11,730 bases of DNA from an uncultured Polyangiaceae bacterium (GTDB lineage: Bacteria; Myxococcota_A; Polyangia; Polyangiales; Houyiibacteriaceae), in assembly GCA_947259605.1 (NCBI GenBank), contig CAMYMX010000058.1, positions 1-11,730 on the forward strand, written 5' to 3'. A model generated the notes under the pieces. It ran no database searches. It was not told the DNA's origin and saw only the letters and a program-made list of their open reading frames with translations. The position numbers and the translations under genes are program-made. This document shows positions 6,346 to 11,730 of the stretch, piece after piece. Within the stretch, counting starts at the first letter, position 1; every line of letters starts with the position of its first letter.

Positions 6346-7524
6346 ATGTACTTCGACTACACCCCCGAGCAAAAAGCGCTGCGCGACGAGCTTCGTGCGT
6401 ACTTCGATCAGCTGATCAGCGACGAGCTTCTCGCCGAGCTCGATCGAGCGGAGGGCGGCGGCCCTCTTTATCACCAGGCGATGCAGCGGCTCGGCGCCGA
6501 TGGCTGGCTAGGCATTGGTTGGCCAAAGGAGCATGGTGGGCAGGGCCGCGGCCCGATCGAGCAGTTCATTTTCTTCGATGAGGTGCAGCGGGCCGGCTTT
6601 CCGATTCCCATCCTCACGCTGAACACCGTGGGGCCGACCCTGCTCAAGTTCGGTACCGAGGGGCAGAAGGCCAAGTACCCGCCGAAGATCCTCGAGGGCA
6701 AGTGTCACTTTTCGATTGGATACACCGAGCCGGGGTCCGGCACCGACCTCGCTTCGCTTCAGACGAGCGCAGTGCGGGACGGCGATGAGTACGTGATCAA
6801 CGGCCAGAAGATATGGACGAGCCTGGCCGATCACGCCGACTACATGTGGCTCGCCTGCCGAACCGACCCCGATGCGCCCCCACACAAGGGGATTTCGATC
6901 ATCATCGTTCCCGCGAACGCCGAGGGCGTTCAGATTACGCCGATGCATGCGCTCGGCGAGAACAACGTGCACGCGGTGTACTACGACAACGTTCGGGTTC
7001 CGGTCGAGAACATCGTTGGCGGGGAGAACAAGGGCTGGCACCTGATCACCACGCAGCTCAACCACGAGCGCGTGGCACTCTGTTCGGTCGGGCCGCTCGA
7101 AAAGATCTGCACCGAAACCATCGCATGGGCGAAAAAGACCCCAAACGGCGACGGCGGCATGGTCATCGACTTGCCCTGGGTGAAAAGCAATCTGGCGCGC
7201 GTCCACGCCAAGCTCGAGGTGCTCAAGCTACTCAACTGGCAGCAAGCCTGGGGCATTGCCAAAGATGCGCTTTCACCGGCCGATGCCTCCGCGATCAAAG
7301 TCTTCGGCTCGGAGTTTTACGTGGAGGGATCGCGCCTGCTAATGGAGGTTCACGGCGCGGCCGGCGTGCTCCATCACAGCTCGGAAGGGGCGCTGCTTCG
7401 TGGGCGTCTCGAGAAGTACTACCGGATGTCGTTGGTGCTCACCTTCGGCGGCGGCACCAACGAGATTCAACGAGACATCATTTGCCAGGCGGGCCTTCGC
7501 ATGCCCCGCCTCGGACGACGCTGA
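6346..7524 (+). CDS. Acyl-CoA dehydrogenase, first (catalytic) subunit of a probable heteromeric enzyme
   Basis: The 392-residue protein has the ACAD N-terminal helical domain (DYTPEQKALRDELRAYF), the FAD/substrate motif YTEPGSGTDLASLQT (126-140), the beta-domain segment INGQKIWTS (151-159), and the C-terminal FGGGTNEIQRDII (367-379). The Glu used by medium-chain enzymes in YEGT is replaced by Gly. E241 in NHERVAL lies where isovaleryl-CoA dehydrogenase and the ChsE4-type steroid enzymes place their base, so it is the likely catalytic residue. The family removes two hydrogens from acyl-CoA and passes electrons to ETF. ATG 6346 is preferred because the ATG at 6307 falls inside the operator-like palindrome and GGAAAG at 6331-6336 gives 9-nt spacing. 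The second subunit gene follows after 11 bp. Substrate unknown; steroid or branched acyl-CoA is inferred from the subunit pairing and motif type. Confidence 0.93.
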   Translation: MYFDYTPEQKALRDELRAYFDQLISDELLAELDRAEGGGPLYHQAMQRLGADGWLGIGWPKEHGGQGRGPIEQFIFFDEVQRAGFPIPILTLNTVGPTLLKFGTEGQKAKYPPKILEGKCHFSIGYTEPGSGTDLASLQTSAVRDGDEYVINGQKIWTSLADHADYMWLACRTDPDAPPHKGISIIIVPANAEGVQITPMHALGENNVHAVYYDNVRVPVENIVGGENKGWHLITTQLNHERVALCSVGPLEKICTETIAWAKKTPNGDGGMVIDLPWVKSNLARVHAKLEVLKLLNWQQAWGIAKDALSPADASAIKVFGSEFYVEGSRLLMEVHGAAGVLHHSSEGALLRGRLEKYYRMSLVLTFGGGTNEIQRDIICQAGLRMPRLGRR

Positions 7525-7535
7525 CGAGGCCCGAG

Positions 7536-8651
7536 ATGGATTTCTCCTTCACCGAAGATCAGAACAGCATTCGAGATCTCGTCAAGCAGGTGCTCACCGA
7601 CATTGTCACCGATGAGTCGCTCAAGGCGCTCGCCAAGGAGGGCACCTGGTTCCACGAGCGCGCATGGAGGCAGCTCGCCGAATCGGAAATGCTCGGGCTC
7701 GCCATTCCTGAGGAGTATGGCGGAGCCGGGATGGGGCTGACCGAGCTGTGTCTGCTGCTTCAGCAGGTCGGACGGACCGTCGCGCCAGTTCCGGCGATCG
7801 AAACACTCGTGTCCGCGGCGCTTCCTCTGGCGGAGTTTGGGACATCGGAGCAAAAGGACCGCTTTCTTGGCGGCATTGCGCAGGGCCGCACGATCCTCAC
7901 GCCAGCCTTAGTCGACACCGGTAGCCGCAATCCGCTCAACCCTTCCGCGGTCGCCGAGGCCGACGGTGCGAACTGGCGCGTCAGCGGGCGCTTCAGCAAT
8001 GTCGCTTACGCGGATCTTGCGGAGCGAATCATCGTGCCCGCGCGCACCGATCGCGGATCGATCGTCGTGTTGCTGGTCGACCCCAAGGGAGAAGGCATTC
8101 GCCTTGGGGAGCAGCGGGGCACCAACGGCCAGCCGCTCTGGCTTCTCGAGCTCCATCGCGCGCCCGTTGCTGCGGGTGATGTGCTTGGTGGCGCCGAGCG
8201 CGGGGAGCAAGTGCTTCGGTATCTCGTCGATCGCACCGACCTCGCCATCTGCGCGGTCGAATACGGCATCGCCGAGCAGGCGCTCTTCATGACCGCCACC
8301 TACTCGGGTGAACGCAAACAGTTCCGCGTTCCCATCGCCACGTTTCAGGGCGTGACCCAGCGGGTTGGTGATGCCTACATCGATGTCCAGGCCATGCGTT
8401 CGTCGATGTGGCAAGCCTGCTGGCGTCTCGATGAAGGCCTCGACGCCGCCAAAGAGCTCGCCGTCGCGAAGTTCTTCGCTTCCGAAGCGGGCGCCCGGGT
8501 CGTTGCTGCCGCCCAGCATGTGCATGGCGGAATGGGCTTCGACCGGGATTACCCGCTTTACCGCTACTTCATGACCTCGAAGCATCTGGAGTTCATGCTC
8601 GGCGGCACGAACGAAAGCCTGGCCAGGCTTGGCGAGCTGATCAGCGCTTGA
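7536..8651 (+). CDS. Acyl-CoA dehydrogenase, second (FAD-supporting, non-catalytic) subunit
   Basis: A 371-residue ACAD homologue starting with DFSFTEDQNSIRDLVKQVL and keeping IPEEYGGAGMG (57-66), SGERKQFRVPIATFQ (257-271) with the Arg that contacts FAD phosphate in the family, and QHVHGGMGFDRDYPLYRYF (327-345). The TEPGSGTD-type motif is absent (DTGSRNPLNP instead), the position of the first subunit's E241 reads RTDLA (233-237), and the C-terminus has LGGTNES, so neither known Glu base site is filled. This division of labour, one subunit with the base and one without, is that described for actinobacterial ChsE/FadE heterotetramers. The true start is ATG 7536, with GAGG 6 nt upstream; the open frame extends much further back only as an overlap with the first subunit gene. 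The 11-bp spacing implies co-transcription and matched expression. Confidence 0.92.
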   Translation: MDFSFTEDQNSIRDLVKQVLTDIVTDESLKALAKEGTWFHERAWRQLAESEMLGLAIPEEYGGAGMGLTELCLLLQQVGRTVAPVPAIETLVSAALPLAEFGTSEQKDRFLGGIAQGRTILTPALVDTGSRNPLNPSAVAEADGANWRVSGRFSNVAYADLAERIIVPARTDRGSIVVLLVDPKGEGIRLGEQRGTNGQPLWLLELHRAPVAAGDVLGGAERGEQVLRYLVDRTDLAICAVEYGIAEQALFMTATYSGERKQFRVPIATFQGVTQRVGDAYIDVQAMRSSMWQACWRLDEGLDAAKELAVAKFFASEAGARVVAAAQHVHGGMGFDRDYPLYRYFMTSKHLEFMLGGTNESLARLGELISA

Positions 8652-8691
8652 ACGGCGCTGTAGTCTTAGCGCCTGAGCGGGCCCTTAAAAG

Positions 8692-8741
8692 TCCCTGCCT
8701 GGAAACCGCCAATTGGTGAAACCGATGGAACCAGGCAGGGA
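8692..8741 (+). repeat. Long perfect inverted repeat (hairpin) before the thioesterase-like gene
   Basis: TCCCTGCCTGG (8692-8702) pairs perfectly with CCAGGCAGGGA (8731-8741) across 28 nt. The loop can itself fold around GGT-GAA-ACC with a CCAATT/GATGG helix. No T-run follows, so it is not a standard terminator. Its 3' arm covers the first four bases of GGGAGG (8738-8743), a ribosome-site-like sequence. An extra short stem, GGCGCT/AGCGCC (8654-8659 and 8668-8673), lies just after the preceding stop codon. It could be a 5'-UTR control element, an mRNA-end stabiliser or a dispersed palindromic repeat. Confidence 0.75.
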
Positions 8742-8748
8742 GGTTGGA

Positions 8749-8772
8749 ATGAAGGAGAGGTTGTACCCTTGA
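8749..8772 (+). CDS. Possible 7-residue leader peptide (MKERLYP)
   Basis: ATG AAG GAG AGG TTG TAC CCT TGA has GGGAGG (8738-8743) 5 nt upstream, and its stop lies one base before the ATG of the thioesterase-like gene (TGATATG). The arrangement would permit translational coupling, with the hairpin controlling access to the ribosome site. A run this short can arise by chance, and the AAGGAGAGG inside it may simply be the ribosome site for the main gene, although at 13-16 nt it is too far away to be ideal. Confidence 0.22.
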   Translation: MKERLYP

Positions 8773-8773
8773 T

Positions 8774-9319
8774 ATGACCGACCTCCGGCTGTGTTACGGT
8801 CAGGTGATGGCGGTCAGCACATTTTTTAGAACAGAAGCACTAACCACCGATTCCAATAGGAATTTCATTCGAGACGTTTGGAATCGATTGGAGCGAGTTC
8901 CCGGCGGTAAGCGCTTGTACAGCAGGCTGGTAGGGCAAATGGCCCCGTACACGAGCTCCATCTCCGCGGTGGTTCAAGAGCTCGGAGAGGGGTACTCCCG
9001 CGTCACGCTTTCCGATCGCCGTGCGGTCCGCAATCACCTTTCGTGCATTCACGCGGTGGCGCTCGCCAACCTCGTCGAGCTCACCGGCAACCTCGCCCTC
9101 GGCTACTCGCTCCCCAACGACGCACGCTTCATCGTCGCTGGCATGAACCTGGACTACATCAAGAAGGCACGCGGCACCATCACCGGCGAGTGCCGCACCC
9201 CGCCCATCGAGTCCAGCGCGAGGCAGGAATACGAAGTCACGGTCACGCTGCGGGATGCGGGCGGGGACGTTGTGGTGGAGGGGATGTTGCGGACGTTGGT
9301 GGGGCCGAAGCGGGGGTAG
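8774..9319 (+). CDS. DUF4442/PaaI-like hotdog-fold thioesterase-type protein
   Basis: The 181-residue frame carries the DUF4442 pattern: LYSRLVGQMAPYT (48-60), LSDRRAVRNHLSCIHAVALANLVELTG (79-105) with N87, H88, H93 and E102 in the helix used for catalysis and CoA binding in hotdog enzymes, and NLDYIKKARGTITGEC (125-140). It probably hydrolyses or binds an acyl-CoA, in keeping with the ACAD genes just upstream. The first 30 residues are odd: ACA, TTT TTT, AGA, CTA and AGG codons are unlike the neighbours, and related proteins usually begin near NRLERVPGGKRL (37-48). Real translation may begin at ATG 8807 or TTG 8888, the upstream part then being regulatory. ATG 8774 is kept as the longest reasonable choice. 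Convergent with recN. Confidence 0.82.
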   Translation: MTDLRLCYGQVMAVSTFFRTEALTTDSNRNFIRDVWNRLERVPGGKRLYSRLVGQMAPYTSSISAVVQELGEGYSRVTLSDRRAVRNHLSCIHAVALANLVELTGNLALGYSLPNDARFIVAGMNLDYIKKARGTITGECRTPPIESSARQEYEVTVTLRDAGGDVVVEGMLRTLVGPKRG

Positions 9320-9383
9320 CGGCAGAGCTCGTTACACCGCCCGCCCACCCCCACCCGTAATCCTCCCTCCGCGCCCTTCGCTG

Positions 9384-9449
9384 CGCTTGGGCTTGGCGGC
9401 GCGTTGCGCCGGGCTTCGCTTGGGCTTGGCGGCGCGTTGCGCCGGGCTT
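9384..9449. repeat. 33-bp tandem direct repeat with internal hairpins
   Basis: Two identical 33-bp units (9384-9416 and 9417-9449) begin CGCTTGGGCTTGGCGG; each holds a CGGCGC-GTT-GCGCCG hairpin (9397-9411 and 9430-9444). They lie between the convergent thioesterase-like gene and recN. No T-tract follows, so termination is not proven. Confidence 0.85.
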
Positions 9450-9484
9450 CGCCTTCGGCTCGCGCTGCCGCCTGCTTTTGGGCC

Positions 9485-9538
9485 GTGCCAGTGTCAGTGC
9501 CAGTGTCAGTGCCAACGCCAGCGCCAGTGCCAGCGCCC
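9485..9538. repeat. Degenerate hexanucleotide tandem repeat (GYGYCA type)
   Basis: Nine consecutive hexamers, mostly GTGCCA and GTGTCA with ACGCCA and GCGCCA variants, end one base before the recN stop codon. The reverse complement contains CACTGACACT, also found in the repeat at 2299-2334. The rest of the 9320-9539 gap holds the 33-bp repeats and no gene. Confidence 0.8.
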
Positions 9539-9539
9539 C

Positions 9540-11237
9540 TCACGCCTCTGCGCTGCGAATCAATTCCTGCGCCGCCGCCCTCGCCTGGTCGGTCACCGTA
9601 ACCCCGCCCAGCATTCTCGCGATCTCTTCGAGTCGCTCCGTATCCGACAGCAATCGAATGTCGCTTCTCGTCCGCTGGCCCACGACCTCTTTGTGTACGC
9701 GGTAGTGTGCGTCGGCGTAGGCGGAGATCTGCGGCAGGTGGGTGATGCAGAGCACCTGGCTGTGTTGGGCGACTTCGTGGATCTTGCGGCCGATGACTTC
9801 AGCGACCGCACCGCCCACGCCCGCATCGACTTCGTCGAAGACGTAGAGGCTTGCGGGGCCCAGGCCGGCGAGCACGCGCTTGATTGCGAGCATGGCGCGT
9901 GAGAGCTCGCCGCCGCTCGCGATCTTACGAAGCGGTTTGGCGTCTTCGCCGCGGTTGGGTGCGATCAGAAGCTCGGCATGGTCGACGCCCGTCGGTGACA
10001 GGCGCGCGCCTTGAACTTGGAGCTCGCGCGGGCCGCCTTCGAGTGCGGCCAGCTCTACCGTGATCTTGGCTTCGCCCATCCCAAGCGAAGAAAGCTCCTT
10101 GCTGATCGCCTTGCTGAGCTTGGCGGCGGCGGTTTGCCTCTTGGCGCGAAGGGCGAGCGCGACCCGGGAAGCCTCTTCGAGTGCTTCGTCGAACTCGCGC
10201 TGGCAGCGGTCTACGCGCTCTTCGTAGCGTTCGAGCGAGTCGAGCTCTTCGGCAGCCCGATCGCGATGAGCGAGGATCTCCGCTGCGGTCTCTCCGTACT
10301 TCTTCTTCACGCGCGAGAGGTGGTCGAGATGATCTTCGACCACCCCAAGTCGGTTTGGATCAAACGAGAGATCGCGCGCGTAGCTTCCGAGCTCGGAGGC
10401 CGCATCTTCGAGCTGCAAGAGGGCCTCGCGAACTTGGGTGGCCATTGGCGCGAGGGTCGGATCGAAACGCGACGCTTGCTCGACCGATGCGGCGATGCGC
10501 GAGACCGCGCCGCAGATCGAATCATCGTCCGAGTAGAGCTGCGTTTCCGCTTCGCCTGCCGCGGTGCCGAGCTTCTCCGCGTGCCGAAGTCGCTCACACT
10601 CCAAGGTGAGCGCCGCCTCGTTTTCGAGCGCCTCCCTCAGTGCTTCAATCTCGTTGACCTGATAGCGAAGCAGGTCTTCCCGATCGGCTTTGCCGCGTTC
10701 TTCGGTGACGACCTCCTCGAGTCTTGCTCCGGCTTCGACGAGCGCGGCGTGGGCCTGACCCACGTTGTCGACCAGAGGTGCATGGCCTGCGAAGGCATCG
10801 AGATAGCTGAGGTGATGCCGCGCGTCGGCCAGCGAGTGGTACTCGTGCTGCGACGAGATGTCCGCGAGGCCCTTGGTGACTTCCTTGAGCTGGGCGAGGG
10901 TGGCCAGCCGCCCATTGACGTACGCCCTCGTTCGGCCCGTTGCGCTCACGACCCGGCGAATCAAGAGCTCTCCGTCTGTTTCGATGCCTTGCTCTCGGAG
11001 GGCCCCAAGCACTTTGGGCTGCTCGGACAGATCAAAGAGCGCCTCGACCTCCGCCGCCTCAGCGTCGGTCCGAACGACCTCCGGCCGCCCCCGGGCTCCC
11101 AGCACTAGCTGCAGTGCGTCGACAAGGATCGACTTTCCCGCGCCGGTTTCGCCCGTGACGATGTTGAGCCCCGCGTCGAGCTCCACTTCGAGCGCTTCGA
11201 TGATGGCGAAGCTCCGGACGCGCAGACACGTGAGCAC
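9540..11237 (-). CDS. recN: DNA repair protein RecN
   Basis: RecN is an SMC-like ATPase that gathers at double-strand breaks and aids recombinational repair. The 565-residue protein starts with LRVRSFAIIEALEVEL and Walker A GETGAGKS (29-36). A long, charged coiled-coil middle follows (about 150-380, rich in ERLRHAEKL-type helices). The ABC-type signature SGGELSRA is at 441-448, Walker B LYVFDE with D468 and E469, and the switch region THLPQISAYAD (499-509). The length is normal for RecN. The frame could extend to a TTG at 11297, but GTG 11237 starts exactly where the family does; the ribosome site is weak. The upstream 60 bp is shared with the divergent alaS. I see no clear LexA box there, so SOS control is not shown. 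Confidence 0.96.
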   Translation of the reverse strand: MLTCLRVRSFAIIEALEVELDAGLNIVTGETGAGKSILVDALQLVLGARGRPEVVRTDAEAAEVEALFDLSEQPKVLGALREQGIETDGELLIRRVVSATGRTRAYVNGRLATLAQLKEVTKGLADISSQHEYHSLADARHHLSYLDAFAGHAPLVDNVGQAHAALVEAGARLEEVVTEERGKADREDLLRYQVNEIEALREALENEAALTLECERLRHAEKLGTAAGEAETQLYSDDDSICGAVSRIAASVEQASRFDPTLAPMATQVREALLQLEDAASELGSYARDLSFDPNRLGVVEDHLDHLSRVKKKYGETAAEILAHRDRAAEELDSLERYEERVDRCQREFDEALEEASRVALALRAKRQTAAAKLSKAISKELSSLGMGEAKITVELAALEGGPRELQVQGARLSPTGVDHAELLIAPNRGEDAKPLRKIASGGELSRAMLAIKRVLAGLGPASLYVFDEVDAGVGGAVAEVIGRKIHEVAQHSQVLCITHLPQISAYADAHYRVHKEVVGQRTRSDIRLLSDTERLEEIARMLGGVTVTDQARAAAQELIRSAEA

Positions 11238-11297
11238 GGCGAAAGCTCTAGCACAGGCGTTGCGTAGGCGCTGCACAGGCGCTAGCAAACGAAGCAC
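11238..11297. promoter_or_regulatory. recN/alaS divergent intergenic region with direct repeats
   Basis: GCACAGGCG occurs at 11251-11259 and 11273-11281 (22-bp period, about two helical turns), with a related GCGTAGGCGCT between. The set is flanked by the inverted pair CTAGC (11248-11252) and GCTAG (11281-11285). No good -35/-10 pair is visible. Two same-face repeats in such a short divergent promoter could be a binding site, but this is inference. Confidence 0.35.
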
Positions 11298-11730
11298 ATG
11301 GCCTCTTCAGCGGAAATTCGGGAATCGTTCCTGCGCTTCTTTGCGGAACGCGAGCACGAACGGGTCGCCTCGGGTCCACTCGTTCCGCCCAATGATCCGA
11401 CTCTCATGTTCGCCAACGCGGGCATGGTCCAGTTCAAAGACGTATTCACCGGAAAAGAAGCGCGGCCGTACTCGCGAGCCACCTCGTCGCAGAAGTGCAT
11501 CCGCATCAGCGGGAAGCACAACGATTTGGAGAATGTCGGCGTCACGGCTCGCCATCACACCTTTTTCGAAATGCTCGGGAACTTCTCGTTTGGCGACTAC
11601 TTCAAGCGCGATGCGATCAAGTTCGCCTGGGACTACTTCATCGACACGCTCGCCCTCGACCCCGAGCGCATCGTCGTCACCGTCTTTGGAGGCGAAGAAG
11701 GATTCGCTCCGGCCGATGACGAAGCCGCTG
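11298..11730 (+). CDS. alaS: Alanine--tRNA ligase, N-terminal part (cut by window edge)
   Basis: AlaRS charges tRNA-Ala. The 144 residues visible cover the start of the class II catalytic domain: EIRESFLRFFAEREHERVAS, then SGPLVPPNDPTLMFANAGMVQFKDVF (25-50), the segment SSQKCIRISGKHNDLENVG (63-81), and motif 2 with TARHHTFFEMLGNFSFGDYFK (83-103), which holds the ATP- and adenylate-contacting residues. All are intact. The full enzyme is about 870-900 residues, so most of the gene, including the editing domain, lies beyond the window. ATG 11298 matches the family N-terminus; only a weak GAAG precedes it. Essential gene, divergent from recN. Confidence 0.97.
   Translation, partial: MASSAEIRESFLRFFAEREHERVASGPLVPPNDPTLMFANAGMVQFKDVFTGKEARPYSRATSSQKCIRISGKHNDLENVGVTARHHTFFEMLGNFSFGDYFKRDAIKFAWDYFIDTLALDPERIVVTVFGGEEGFAPADDEAA

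Noticed and set aside
5812..6474. 220-codon minus-strand frame across the Ala-rich gene
   Set aside because: It is antisense to a lipoprotein gene with signal peptide, ribosome site and terminator, and runs through that terminator.
6813..7535. Upstream extension of the second acyl-CoA dehydrogenase frame (possible 612-residue fusion)
   Set aside because: The extra part overlaps the first dehydrogenase in another frame and has no ACAD features; ATG 7536 has a ribosome site and the family N-terminus.
8692..8741. Intrinsic terminator of the dehydrogenase genes
   Set aside because: The stem is strong but the loop is 28 nt and no T-run follows; kept as an inverted repeat instead.
10011..11108. 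365-codon plus-strand open frame
   Set aside because: It is fully antisense to recN, whose motifs are unambiguous; long antisense frames are common in GC-rich DNA.
11238..11297. LexA/SOS box at recN
   Set aside because: I found no convincing palindromic LexA-type site in the 60-bp upstream region.
1..11730. Defence system, mobile element, CRISPR, prophage or biosynthetic cluster
   Set aside because: No transposase, integrase, repeat-spacer array, nuclease/helicase set, toxin-antitoxin pair or synthase module is visible; the genes are metabolic, envelope or housekeeping.

Overview
This is a GC-rich bacterial chromosomal window with densely packed genes, GC-biased third codon positions and many acyl-CoA and lipoprotein genes. 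The style fits Myxococcota (former Deltaproteobacteria), but no single gene proves the phylum. I see no phage, transposon, CRISPR array, rRNA or tRNA. Most genes are housekeeping or metabolic; the interest lies in a few atypical proteins and in cis-regulatory DNA.

Left part (1-2298): a minus-strand gene for an uncharacterised protein with a four-Cys N-terminus runs off the left edge. It is divergent from a protein made of two tandem gamma-glutamylcyclotransferase folds. After a terminator-like hairpin comes a protein shaped like a TrpG/PabA glutamine amidotransferase that has lost its catalytic residues.

Middle (2299-6262): a hexanucleotide repeat precedes a crotonase-family enoyl-CoA hydratase/isomerase. 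Its 3' end overlaps, tail to tail, a large minus-strand membrane protein that joins a lipoprotein signal and a discoidin-like domain to a polytopic, GT-C-like body. A 370-bp non-coding region then leads to a small, extremely Ala-rich lipoprotein gene ending in a textbook intrinsic terminator.

Right-middle (6263-9319): two adjacent acyl-CoA dehydrogenase genes lie 11 bp apart and look like the two subunits of a heteromeric enzyme of the kind used on steroid side chains. Just upstream is a 14-bp palindrome that fits the published KstR (TetR-family) operator pattern. A DUF4442/hotdog thioesterase-like gene follows, preceded by a long perfect inverted repeat and a possible 7-codon leader peptide. 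With the crotonase, these genes suggest acyl-CoA (perhaps sterol or branched-chain) catabolism.

Right end (9320-11730): a 220-bp repeat-rich gap separates the hotdog gene from a convergent recN. A 60-bp region with short direct repeats then separates recN from a divergent alaS, cut off by the window edge.
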